Assembly (NCBI GenBank): GCA_036245525.1
Contig: BTPG01000004.1
Location: 157,627,258 to 157,691,257, forward strand
DNA from: Semisulcospira habei
Taxonomy: Eukaryota; Mollusca; Gastropoda; Semisulcospiridae
Direction: 5' to 3'
DNA length: 64,000 bases
A model generated the notes under the pieces. That model made no database searches, was not told where the DNA came from, and worked only from the letters and a program-made list of their open reading frames with translations. Shown here piece by piece: positions 31,301 to 41,500 of this stretch; the first letter of the stretch is position 1, and each line of letters starts with the position of its first letter. The position numbers and the translations under genes are program-made.

Positions 31301-33390
31301 TTACTGCCATTAGTGGACTGTAAAAACTACATATAAACTTGAGGTTAAGAACGTGGCTTGTATTGACTGTATTTTAGCTGCCCACCTACAAATCTCATGT
31401 ATACAGTTTATCACACTGCACATGCAGCTATCGGTTTGTGAAAATTACTGTTGGCCTCATGCACAGGGGCACCAAAACTTAAAGATGAGGTCACATCTGA
31501 TAACAATAACAGAACTAATATGCATTTGCAGCCACTAGTTCTGTAAACAGCACATTTGTAATCAGTACCAGTGGCCAAATGCACACAGACATCATGGATG
31601 ATGCCACCACTGATTACTTTAAACAATATGCTGCCCAATACACATTGATCAGTGATACTGTAAACTAGCCTGCACATGCAGCCATCAGTTCTGTAAATAG
31701 TACTGGCCACATGCACAGGGGCACCAAACTTAAAGATGAGGCCAGAACTGACACCTCAAACAAAATGCTAACTACACACACATATCAATGATACAGTCAA
31801 CTTCCGTGTGCGTTACGCGAGACAGGCTTAAAGTATGGGACTGTAAATCTTCCAGCGAAATGTCAAAGCCAGTAAGAAAATAAAATAACAGCAGCAGGTA
31901 CATGTAGTTCGTAAATCACTCAAATAAAACATGTGAACTCATTGAGCCCAATGGTGTTATGAGTGGGTGATGGAAACACAGAAAGAAATAGTAATAGTGT
32001 GTGAAAGAATAGTACGTGTACATTATGCAGTATGTGCCTCCTCCTCCACCCCCCCCCCCACCCCCACTCCCCCCCCCCACCCCTCACTCCACCCTGCCCT
32101 AAACTAACTGTTCATCATAAAACATATCTCATTCATTGATTGCTTGACTGACTGATTTATTAATCACCTCCGTTTCACCTTTCTTCGTTTTCTTTTTCGT
32201 TTTCTTTCCAATATATATGAGTGTCAGTGCTAAAGCCAGCTGCTAAGAATCCTTGCAGCAAACTTCAAAAGTCAATATGCAGACAAACTGCAAATTACGC
32301 AGCAGCAAAATAAGTTCCTCTTTTGTGGAGTAGGCTACTGTTACCGTGATAGGGTTTAATTATAAACAAAGAATTTCATTAACTTTCAAGCTTGTTTACA
32401 TTGTGCTCTGTATTCTTTCAATGGGTAGTGTACTGTACCATCAGTAATCACCGAGACTGCATTGGCAGTGATCACACATCACAACATAGCTTACCAGTGC
32501 AACCGACTGAATTAAATATTACAGTAATATATAATTAATCAAATTCCGAAACTTTGTTCATCCATGACAGTTAAAACCAAGTGGTGTGGCACTCTTTCTC
32601 TCTTACAGCATACAGCATGCTGCATTTCGGACATCGGTTTCGAAGATAGCGTTTGTTTATGTGGGTTGCGTTTTGTTTTGGTGCTGTGGAGTCGAAATGA
32701 AATGGGCAAAGCGAAGGTAAAGTGAATGGAAATAAACGTGACAAACCTTTAATAAGACGTAAAAATACACAAAGCAACTTTGCACGTTCGCTTTTCTTGG
32801 GGGGGAAAAAAAGAAGCTTATGTAGAACAAATCGAAAAAAAACTCGTCGGCACACCGAAATTTACGGCGACAAGTCCGCGTTCATCTTGTATCATGTGAC
32901 GATCACGTGATTTGTGATACCTTATTGTTGAGTAAGGATATTTGAGCTCAAGGCATGCTTTTTCGTAATTGTTTCTTCTCTTAATATAATTAAGTCTGGA
33001 AATACACTTAAAAAATAAAATTGAAATCCTTTTAAGTAACATACTGTGCATACTACAACGGGATACAGGAACAATGAGGCCCGTGTAAACTACTGATCCC
33101 CAGAAAACATGGCTGCGACAGTCCTGGTTTCGTCTGCAGACATACTGGAAACAAAATGTGCTACAGAAAAATGTCTCCATCCTCCGGCGGTTTAATATGA
33201 GTGCGCACTGCTTATATTCATACTAGACTTCATTTTGACATACCCAAATCTTTGTTACTCTGAAGAAAATCGCAATCTCGTAAACGGCTGATCGTCTACG
33301 AAAGCGGGCATCTGCTAGACTAATTGTAATACTGTACATTTACACGCACCTCAGTGACGGGCGCTTTCTGGGCCGCTTTTGTAGTGTATT
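31301..33390. other. Spacer with weak internal repeats
   Basis: At 31420-31740 a GCAGC(T/C)ATC(G/A)GTT-type motif and GGCACCAAA-CTTAAAGATGAGG recur with period near 255 bp, probably a decayed tandem repeat. The rest, including the C-rich tract at 32040-32095, shows no gene. Confidence 0.4.
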
Positions 33391-33391
33391 C

Positions 33392-33429
33392 CATATAATA
33401 TATATATATATATATATCATATATATATA

Positions 33430-33507
<78 letters not shown>
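33392..33507. repeat. (AT)n microsatellite
   Basis: About 115 bp of TA/AT with a few interruptions. Confidence 0.95.
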
Positions 33508-33509
<2 letters not shown>

Positions 33510-33621
33510 AGCTGAATACATACTCGTACATGTAGTACCGCTCATGTAAACAACATCGAACTATATTCCTGTATCCACCGACAAATGGCAAAAAGATCCG
33601 TTATCGTTAGTGTGGTAAATG

Positions 33622-33878
33622 ACAGTAGCGAGGTTTCGTTTGCGACGAACGACAACCGACAAGGAACGAGAGCGAAATGGCAGTTGATAACCAGCTTATA
33701 CCAAAAGCAAAAACAGCACTCCAAACATCTCAAAGAGACATAGATCCTCATGAGCCCGGCGGGCTTATGAGGATCTATGCCTTTTAGAGGAGTTAAAAGC
33801 TGCTTGTTCGCCTTAACTTCGCTCTCTTTCGTTGTTGGGAGTCGTTGGCTGCAAACGAAGCCTCACTAGTGACGACGG
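33622..33878. mobile_element. MITE B' carrying a stem B hairpin
   Basis: Outer inverted ends CAGTAGCGAGGTTTCGTTTGC and GCAAACGAAGCCTCACTAGTG, then CGACAACCGACAAGGAACGA / TCGTTGTTGGGAGTCG. The central hairpin 33732-33786 has AGACATAGATCCTCATGAGC with complement. Same chassis as 26452-26720; no TTAA. Confidence 0.72.
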
Positions 33879-33880
33879 GT

Positions 33881-33936
33881 TGTTAGCTGGGTTTTACGCC
33901 GAACAGGCAAATAAGGCCGTCTGGCGGCGGGAATGA
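33881..33936 (+). mobile_element. Mini-retroposon Q, copy 3
   Basis: GTTGTTAGCTGGGTTTTACG ... GGCGGCGGG, directly beside MITE B'. More diverged than copies 1 and 2. Confidence 0.55.
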
Positions 33937-34050
33937 CAACAGGACGAAATATGCATACATGCACGGTTAGACGACAGAGACATAATTATTTATAATAGAT
34001 AATAATTCATTATATAGATAATAATTTTTTTAAATAGTAGTTTATTAGTT

Positions 34051-34190
34051 ATTGGTAACAGGGGCTTGCTACACGGACCCTTGTCGGCCTGAGGGAGGTC
34101 AAAGGAACCATTGTACCCCAAAGGCCTGAGGGGTACAATGGTTCCTTTGATCTCCCGAAGCCCCTGCTACCAATAACGTGTTTGTTTTCA
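34051..34190. repeat. Palindrome D, copy 1
   Basis: ATTGGTAACAGGGGCTTGC ... GAAGCCCCTGCTACCAAT outside and GGAACCATTGTACCCC / GGGGTACAATGGTTCC inside, around AAAGGCCTGA. It forms one end of repeat X. Confidence 0.8.
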
Positions 34191-34194
34191 TTCC

Positions 34195-34555
34195 TCCACT
34201 ATTTTCGTAAAAGAAATCAAGAAGAAATCGTCCGACTGGATCACGCCAGACATGACTGACGTCAAAGGAAAATACATTTATACATAATAGACTTATGACG
34301 TACTATTTCATAACGTTGCCGTCTCCAGTAGTGTGCTCGTTGTTTCGAACAACACTAAGTAACTGTTTACTTTAGAACGTTTTGGTGATCTTTTATAGAA
34401 CAAAACTCGCATCCAAGATGCGTCACAAACAGGGCTACAAGAAGTTCGCCATTTGTCCTACAAGGGTTTTTGTAGCTCGGTCATGTGGTACAGTTTGCTC
34501 TAAAGGGATTGGTCGTGTGAAGTAGGGATGAAAACACAATAATTTATCAGTTACA
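34195..34555 (+). repeat. Repeat X, copy 1
   Basis: Reverse complement of 51752-52165: CGTAAAAGAAATCAAGAAGAAAT, CTGGATCACGCCAGACAT, GACGTCAAAGGAAAATACAT and AGGGATGAAAACA. Both copies abut a D palindrome. Confidence 0.8.
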
Positions 34556-34656
34556 TCACTCAATGCGCCCCCCATCAATAACTGCTGAAGTGTGTTATAG
34601 CGTTGCTGTCCGCAACACTATACAACACTTTCGCTGCTTTCGCCTAGAATGAGTTA
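34549..34656. mobile_element. Hairpin MITE related to stem H (AGTGT-ATAGCGTTG type)
   Basis: CAGTTACATCACTCAATGCG ... CGCCTAGAATGAGTTAT around GAAGTGTGTTATAGCGTTG / CAACACTATACAACACTTTCG. The same type is at 44105-44220. Confidence 0.6.
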
Positions 34657-35079
34657 TATTTTTTATTTTTTAACTTTATTTCCAAAATATATTACACTGT
34701 TGGCCGCCCGACTCTGTTTTACTACGTCCGCCGTATTTTTTTTTTTTTTTTCATTCTCGAGGAGGAGGGAACAATGAAGCATTGACCCGAGGTACTGAGC
34801 ACATGACACGATCATACTAGCAAACGCCACAAGGTACATCACTCGTGTCGAGTTGTTTACTCTTGGCTCTAACAGTCGTCTGTGCAGAATAAAATAAAAG
34901 CGAAATTGGAAACGCCAGGAAATACTTTTTTAAGGACAATTATGTACCTTATTTTATAATGCAACGATGAGAAAAGTTTCTGTAATCGTGCTTCTGATTA
35001 ATTTTTATTGTTCGATGATAACTGCTTCCACTTATACTTGAAGAAAAACAATCTGTGCAGAAACGGCTCGGGATGCGGG

Positions 35080-35295
35080 TTAACCTATTTAGCCCCGGGA
35101 CCCTGCAGAAGGCGATGGATTGATCATGATAATTCAAGGGCAGTGCTAGATGAGCTTGGCGCCCGGTCGGGCGCCAAGCTCATCTGGCACTACCCTTGAA
35201 TTATCATGATCAATCCATCGCCTACAAGTGGTACATAGTCGTTAGGCAACACCTCCAAAATTTGAGAAATGGGACCTTGGGGCTAAAAGAGTTAA
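35080..35295. mobile_element. Hairpin MITE, stem A (GATGAGC variant)
   Basis: TTAACCTATTTAGCCCCGGG ... TTGGGGCTAAAAGAGTTAA. Core arms AGATGAGCTTGGCGCCC / GGGCGCCAAGCTCATCT with loop GGTC; both arms share the variant base. Confidence 0.88.
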
Positions 35296-35407
35296 GCAGT
35301 TCAATTTATTCACGCGGGACAAACGACAACTGAACGTGAGACTGATGGGCCATTCAAAGTTCAAGGCTGGCACCAGATCAGATTGGCTCCACGGTGGCTC
35401 CACAGCT

Positions 35408-35605
35408 GAGCCATTTAGTCCCGACACGCTACAAGAAGATCTGCATCGATCATGATAGTTGAAAGGTGGTGCCAGGATGGCTTTGCGCCAAGCTATCCTG
35501 GCACCACCCTTGAACAACCATGATCGAACTATCTTCTGAATCGTGATCTAGAATTTTGAGAATTGCGACCCTGGGGCTCAATAGTTGTGTTTAACCCATT
35601 TAACG
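35408..35605. mobile_element. Hairpin MITE, stem A, shortened
   Basis: AGCCATTTAGTCCCGAC ... GACCCTGGGGCTCAATAG; core CCAGGATGGCTTTGCG / CCAAGCTATCCTGG (35447-35529) has lost the GGCGCC centre. Confidence 0.7.
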
Positions 35606-35795
35606 CCAAGACCGCATTTCCCAAATTTTGTAGGTGTCACCCAAACGACGACATACCAACTGCAGTCGATGGATCGACCACGATAATTCAAGGGTAGTGC
35701 CAGATTAGCTTGGCCAAGTTAATCTGGCATTACCCTTGAATTAACATGGTCGATCCGTCTAATGTGTTTTAGTGCTTTGGGGTTAAATGGGTTAA
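35591..35795. mobile_element. Hairpin MITE, stem A (TTAA-bounded, centre deleted)
   Basis: TTAACCCATTTAACGCCAAG ... TTGGGGTTAAATGGGTTAA, 205 bp. Core CCAGATTAGCTTGGCC-AAGTTAATCTGG lacks the GGCGCC repeat. Confidence 0.82.
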
Positions 35796-35849
35796 TCTGG
35801 TGTTTATTCTTGAATAACCAATGTCCTCCTATCTAACCGATGTTTTACA

Positions 35850-36025
35850 ACAAACCAAAGGGAATTACTCAGCGCTGGACAACAGTTAGATCCCCTGCCC
35901 CCGCCTATCAGGCACCCAATCGCCAGCCCACAGAGAAATACGCAGGTATTATTCTATATGAGTAATTCCCTTTGGTTTGTTGTACAATTCTGCCAGCGCT
36001 AGCCTCACCTATCTGGTTTGTGAGT
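35850..36025. repeat. Inverted repeat shared with 11285-11440
   Basis: ACAACAAACCAAAGGGAATTACTC and GAGTAATTCCCTTTGGTTTG flank TCAGGCACCCAATCGCCAGCC. The halves match the 11.3-kb copy in opposite orientations. Confidence 0.65.
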
Positions 36026-36039
36026 AACCGATGTTTGAC

Positions 36040-36279
36040 TTAACCCCTTAGTTGCCGGCGATCACGAACTGCGCGTCTGCAGCCCTTACATACTGACCGA
36101 CTTTCGCGTGGAAAAAAAAACATAGATCTAAATGGAACAAAAAATAAACATTCAGAACTCAGGCCTAGCAAGAGGCATAAATCCTCATGAGCCCCCGCGA
36201 CTGCGGGGGCTCATAAGGATTTATGTCTCTTGCAGCCGGGTGGCACCGGTTCGCCTCGCTCCGACAGTTGAGAGGTTAA
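36040..36279. mobile_element. Hairpin MITE, stem B (full length)
   Basis: TTAACCCCTTAGTTGCCGGC ... CCGACAGTTGAGAGGTTAA, 240 bp; core 36170-36232 GCAAGAGGCATAAATCCTCATG, loop GCGACTGC. Both arms carry AAATCC/GGATTT instead of AGATCC/GGATCT. Confidence 0.85.
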
Positions 36280-36870
36280 ACACACAACGCCGGCCTCCCA
36301 GATTGGAACTGAATCCCGCGGGAGTCACCATCTTAACAATGTCTTCTTTATTTTTAGCAGTTCGCGATTTTCTCTTTTCTTAACTCGTTGCTTAACTTCG
36401 TCGTGAATAGTGAAACTTCGTTATTATGCGTGAGGTGTATGTAGTTGTGTTTACCGTAAAATCTTCAACCACAACCAGCACAGGTGACCGGCGATCTAAA
36501 AAACTATGTCAGTTGTCTGAGGTGCTTTATTCCCGGAGGGCCGATTTGGTTGGTTAGTCACTGGTTGGCTGGTTGGTGGGTTGGTTGATTGGTTGGCTGG
36601 TTTGTTAGTTAGTTAGTTATTTGGGTTTAACGCCGAGCAGGGCTGGTTTGTTGGTTTACGTTGCGTAACGTTCCGATAGCAACAAAGAGGGTTGATGTGG
36701 CATGAGTTCAAGTCATGACACGTTTTACGCGTATTTGGAGATTTCGTTACTCGTGACAGAAAATATTTGTATTGTCTCAAATTCATAATTTTCGAGATTG
36801 CTTCTTGATAGACAAAACAGGGTCTTCCTTGGACCCGTTCCAACTTTGATACGCCCCATATGCGGAAGGA
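36280..36870. other. Spacer with GGTT-rich stretch and Q fragment
   Basis: GGTTGGTTGGCTGG-type simple repeat at 36548-36600, then a truncated mini-retroposon Q at 36605-36642 (GTTAGTTATTTGGGTTTAAC GCCGAGCAGG). Otherwise nothing recognised. The 3' UTR and polyadenylation site of the dehydrogenase may lie here; an AATAAA reads on the minus strand near 36528. Confidence 0.4.
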
Positions 36871-36962
36871 GATCATCCATGATAGTTTAAGAGTAATGCC
36901 AGATTAGCTTGGCGCCTGCAGGCGCCAAGCTAATCTGGCACTACCCTTGAACTGTCACGGCA
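36871..36962. mobile_element. Hairpin MITE, stem A
   Basis: ATCATCCATGATAGTTTAAG ... CTTGAACTGTCACGGCAG; core AGATTAGCTTGGCGCC-TGCA-GGCGCCAAGCTAATCT perfect. Confidence 0.82.
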
Positions 36963-37382
36963 GCTCTATTTCCCGAACTTGTATGTAGTCTTCAAAAGAC
37001 AACTGCAATTGAGAATTTTGAACTATGGGCTCGATGCGTTCGGCCGCCCCATCCCCCCTCCCCACCCACCCACCCTCATCCCTACCACCCACCCACCCCC
37101 CTCCCCATCCCACCTCCTCCCTCCCGACCCCACCCTGTCATCGCTATGTTCCTCAATCGTTAGGCAACTCTGTCTTGTGAATGAAAATGACAGTACGTCC
37201 CTTTTTGTGGAAAGCAAGGCTTTCATTGCATTACAACGAAAATCTCTCTTTTCACACAAATGGATTTACTGTCTGTGCCTTTGTCCTCCTCACACGGTGA
37301 TTTTCAGGGAGCCTCTTGTTGATCTCTTTTGCTTTCGTGTTTCTCGTTGTGAAGATGTTGTCCTGCGTGATTAGTGTATCCG

Positions 37383-37436
37383 TCACAGGTCCACAAACCA
37401 TGGCTTGGCACAGCTGCTCTTTTCTTGACCCTCAAA
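37383..37436 (-). CDS. XDH exon 17 (last, 17 codons and stop)
   Basis: After acceptor TTTTTTTCGTTTTCAG, phase 0, it encodes [17 protein letters not shown] and TGA. The PW two-residue signature matches the C-terminal KPWS/PWN end of the family. Too short for ORF detection; identified from phase, acceptor and KPW. Confidence 0.75.
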   Translation of the reverse strand, partial: FEGQEKSSCAKPWFVDL

Positions 37437-38490
37437 CTGAAAACGAAAAAAAAATTTTTTAAAAAATCTGAACCGACATAACACAGAAAACAGAAAAAAA
37501 ACCTAGTTATCTCTGCTACCACCTGTGGCCGAAAATGTGATGCTGCTAACCTATGCAAATACAGCAGAACCTGTTTTAAGCAACCGCCTCTTTCAAAAAC
37601 AAAGTGGTCTTAAAAGACAGGTGGTCGTTCGAAAAGCTTTGAAGTGCAAAATGTGTCACCTGTCATTAGAGACCATTATTTAGGCGGCTACAGCCACATA
37701 CATGACGGTTTTTAATGACAGGCGATCTCACATGGAGCGGTCGCTATAGGCAGGTTTTTTTGTACTTCGGTTGTCAATCAGACTTCTGCCTGCTGCATGT
37801 TGGCTACAGTCACCTATTAATGATGGTCTTTAACACATTCTGTCCTGTCCCAGGACCGAAATCCCCAGATTTTGAAGTTGCCCTCTGAAGGGCTGTATTA
37901 CAATTCTAGAGACAGATCGAGCATGATAGTTCAAGGGTGGTGTCAGAATAGCTTGGCGCCCATAGGCGCCAAGCTATTCTGGCACCACCCTTGAACTATC
38001 GTGTTCGATCCATGTCTTGATGTGCCGTGTCGGGGTTGAATGAGTTAATTACTGGCGATCTCGTATAGGGGTGGTCGCTCAATGCAATCATTGCTATATT
38101 TTGTTTGTGTCATACAGACTTCTCTACCTGCTGTATTTTGTAATACGCCAACACTACTGTCTCACGCCAGATCTGGCGTACTGGGCCAATCTAGCGTACA
38201 CGTGTTTTGGCGTTTTGCTCTTCTTACGCCAAACTTTCACGCCGTAGTACGCCCTATGGTACCGGTTTCAGGCCACTTTATAAATTTCAAATACAAGCGA
38301 TCAAAATTTCCGAAACCTCAGTAGCTGAGCTGACCCTTCGCACCACGTCAAGAATGTCCTGTGTTTGTCTTGTACTGTGTTTGTCTTCAGAGTGAATGAG
38401 TATGTGTCACGTGAGCGTGCGTGTTGGGTTCAAGTTCGCGGCGCTTAGAGCCGATTCGCAGAATTGGGTAAAGCGCCTACATAATAACCG

Positions 38491-38522
<32 letters not shown>

Positions 38523-41500
38523 GTGCGGCCGAGTTTGATCTGGCGTTGTGGACATGGTGGCGTGCTGTACATACTGACGAGCAAACGAATTGCGACATCA
38601 TTCGGGTCATCGGAAACACGTCAGTGTACACGTCAGTGTTTGCGATGACTCAAATGATGCTGCATTTCGTTTGCTCTTCAGTATAGCCGCTTAATTAATG
38701 TTGAGAAAAACGCGGCTTAACGTGCAACACGTCGCGTTATATTATAAATATGAGAAATGCGCTACATAAATACCATGTATTATTATTATTCACGTACCAG
38801 CTTGGTGAATCTATCGGAGCAAGCCATGCGGATCCTAGCGGGGGTGGCGGGCGTGTCCATGCAGAAGTCCGGATCCAGACCTTCGTCCTTGCGAGCTGCG
38901 CTGATGGCGTCATGAATCGCGCACAGCACGGTGGAGGCCAGCAGCAGAGGCGGCTCCCCTATGCCCTGACACACACAACGTGCAATTAGACCACTGATGA
39001 CGTCGTGAAGATGACAGTTCACCGATAGGATATTTCCACCGGTTTATCCAGCACTTCCGTTATAGTGTCTGAACCCATTCAGCACCTACGCCTTACAGCA
39101 AGAGATGAATCGACCATGATAATTTAAGGGTAGTGCCAGATTAGCTTGGCGCCTGAAGGCGCCAAGCTAATCTGGCACTACCCTTGAATTATCATGGTCG
39201 ACCCATACACAGTCATAAACAATTTGGGGCAGCCATTGGGTTAAATCCTCGCGCTGGGACCATATGGCGTTGAGGCGCGTCCCCTGGGTGGTGGATAGGG
39301 GGTCCCTCGTGAGAGGGGTGCACCGAATGAAATAAGGTGCCGTGAACCAACATGGTCTAAGGGAAGGTGACCCCGACAGAAAACCCCTGGTCCTCCTAGA
39401 AAGGGGGTTGGGCGTGGGGGTAGCTTCCCCACCCTGCAAAAAAGGAAATAGCTACAAAAACGCCGACGAAAAGAATAACCGTAATTCCATTCCTGGAGGA
39501 GGAAGGTTAACTCCTGGCGTCGAGACCTCCAAGCAGACATCAAGAGACTGGGAACCACCTGGAGTAGAATCGAAGGAGAAGCACAGGACAGGAGTTGCTG
39601 GAGGTCTCTCGTCGTCGGCCTATACCCGGGTAGGGGTGACAGGCGTAAGTAAGTAAGAATTGGGTTAAATGGGTTAACCCCTCGACTGCTGCTGACGTAA
39701 AAGCGACCGTTGGACAAGACGCGTTACTACGGCGGTCAAGGGGTTAACAGACAAGTGCGCGAACTCCGTCAAACCTTGGAGGAGTAGACGGCCCGGGGGT
39801 TGCCAGACTCCCTCAGCAGGGTGACGTTGAACTTCTGCGGGATGTTGCCGACGGAGGGGATTTTGTAGCTGCCTGGTCCGCGTGTCAACAGGTTTCCGTC
39901 CGGCTGCACTTTGTACTGCTCCAGAACCATCATACCATAACCCTGAAATAAGTAAACACGCGTCATACACACATGTGGCAAAAAGTCTGACAGCAGGTTC
40001 CTGTCAAGCTGCACTTTGCACTGCTCCGGAACCGTCATACCATAACCCTGAAATAAGTAAACACGCGTCATACACACATGTGGCAAAAAGTCTGACAGCA
40101 GGTTCCTGTCAAGCTGCACTTTGCACTGCTCCGGAACCGTCATACCATAACCCTGAAATAAGTAAACACGCGTCATACACACATGTGGCAAAAAGTCTGA
40201 CAGCAGGTTCCTGTCAAGGTGCATTTTGTACTGCTCCATAACCAGCAGAAACCTACCTTGTAATAACGAAGGCAAATCTTTGGATAGAATACACCGACAA
40301 AGTTTCCGTAAAAGGGTTGTCTCCCGTGGCTCTTCGTTTTCCAAAAGCTCTGTAGATCGCCCAAGAAGGGCTAAAGAGCCTTCGAGAGATTAAAAAAAAC
40401 CAGATACCTTCTGCACTTGGAAGGCAAACGACGTTTTTGTGGAAAAGCGGCATTGTCACTCTAAAACTATCAAAATCCTGCTTTTCACCTAAAAAATGGA
40501 CTTGGGCTGAAAACCAAATAACGAAAGAAGAACGAACGTTCACACGCCAATGCCACAGATCGCGCGGATACACTCGCACGTCTTGAAAACGCAGCAATTT
40601 CCGCTCGATCATTTAATTCATTGCCACTTTGTAGAAGAAAATACAAGAAAGAAAAGTAAACAGAAAATAGAGGTTGAAAACCCTTTAAGTAATCAGGGGC
40701 GGATTTTGCACTTGTGCCACTTGTGCACGTGCACAACCCCTGGCGGTCAAAAAAAAAAAAAAAAAAAAAAAGGAGGGAGAAAAGGAGAAGAAATAAGAGG
40801 AAAAAAATATACTAATTCTCACTCACCACAGAGTTTCATGTACCTCCAAATTAGGTTGTTTTTTTTAATTTATTTTTTTTTTATATTATTATTCATCAGA
40901 TCTAGATCTACAGGTATTTCTTGCAAAATAAAATTTTTATCCATGAAGGGAAGTTGAAGACAAACAGTTGCTGCACATTTCGCTATTTCCCCCTTGGTGC
41001 AAAAAGTTGTTTTCTTCTCAATTTGCGTATTGAAGACTGGCAATCGTGACTTACGACTTTATGATTTTGTATTATTGTTGCATGACAAGTTGATGCTCAT
41101 TTATTGGCACACTATGCGGTTTTATGATATTTAACTTTGTATACTGTTCACTATTAGTCTTTAGTGCCCAGCCATAATATGCCATATATTTGGGTAGTCA
41201 GTAATCATTTTGATTATCTTTGATGTTTTACCCACCCTCGCGGCGATAACCCGCATCTTGTTGTCCTTAGAAAACAGACAGAGAATCGAAGTTTACTGCT
41301 TTCACTGACAGCTCCTCGTAGTCTTATGCACACTTTAACAATGTGTGAATAGAAAACAATAAATACAAGTGTAGTTAGACATGTTTAACACTTTAACAAT
41401 GAGAGCAGGAGGGCCCGAAGGTGTTAAAGACCTGATAATGTTGCGTAATCGCGAGTAATTGCCGTTCTAGTCCAAGTGCGACAATAGGTTAGCCAACTGA

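Noticed and set aside
36979..37374. 131-codon plus-strand frame
   Set aside because: Proline-rich translation of a C-rich tract next to the minus-strand XDH last exon; no family resemblance.
38786..38797. End of XDH by read-through of exon 16 into VRE and a stop
   Set aside because: A strong donor GTACGTGA sits there and the family's PW-containing C terminus is found in a phase-compatible exon downstream.
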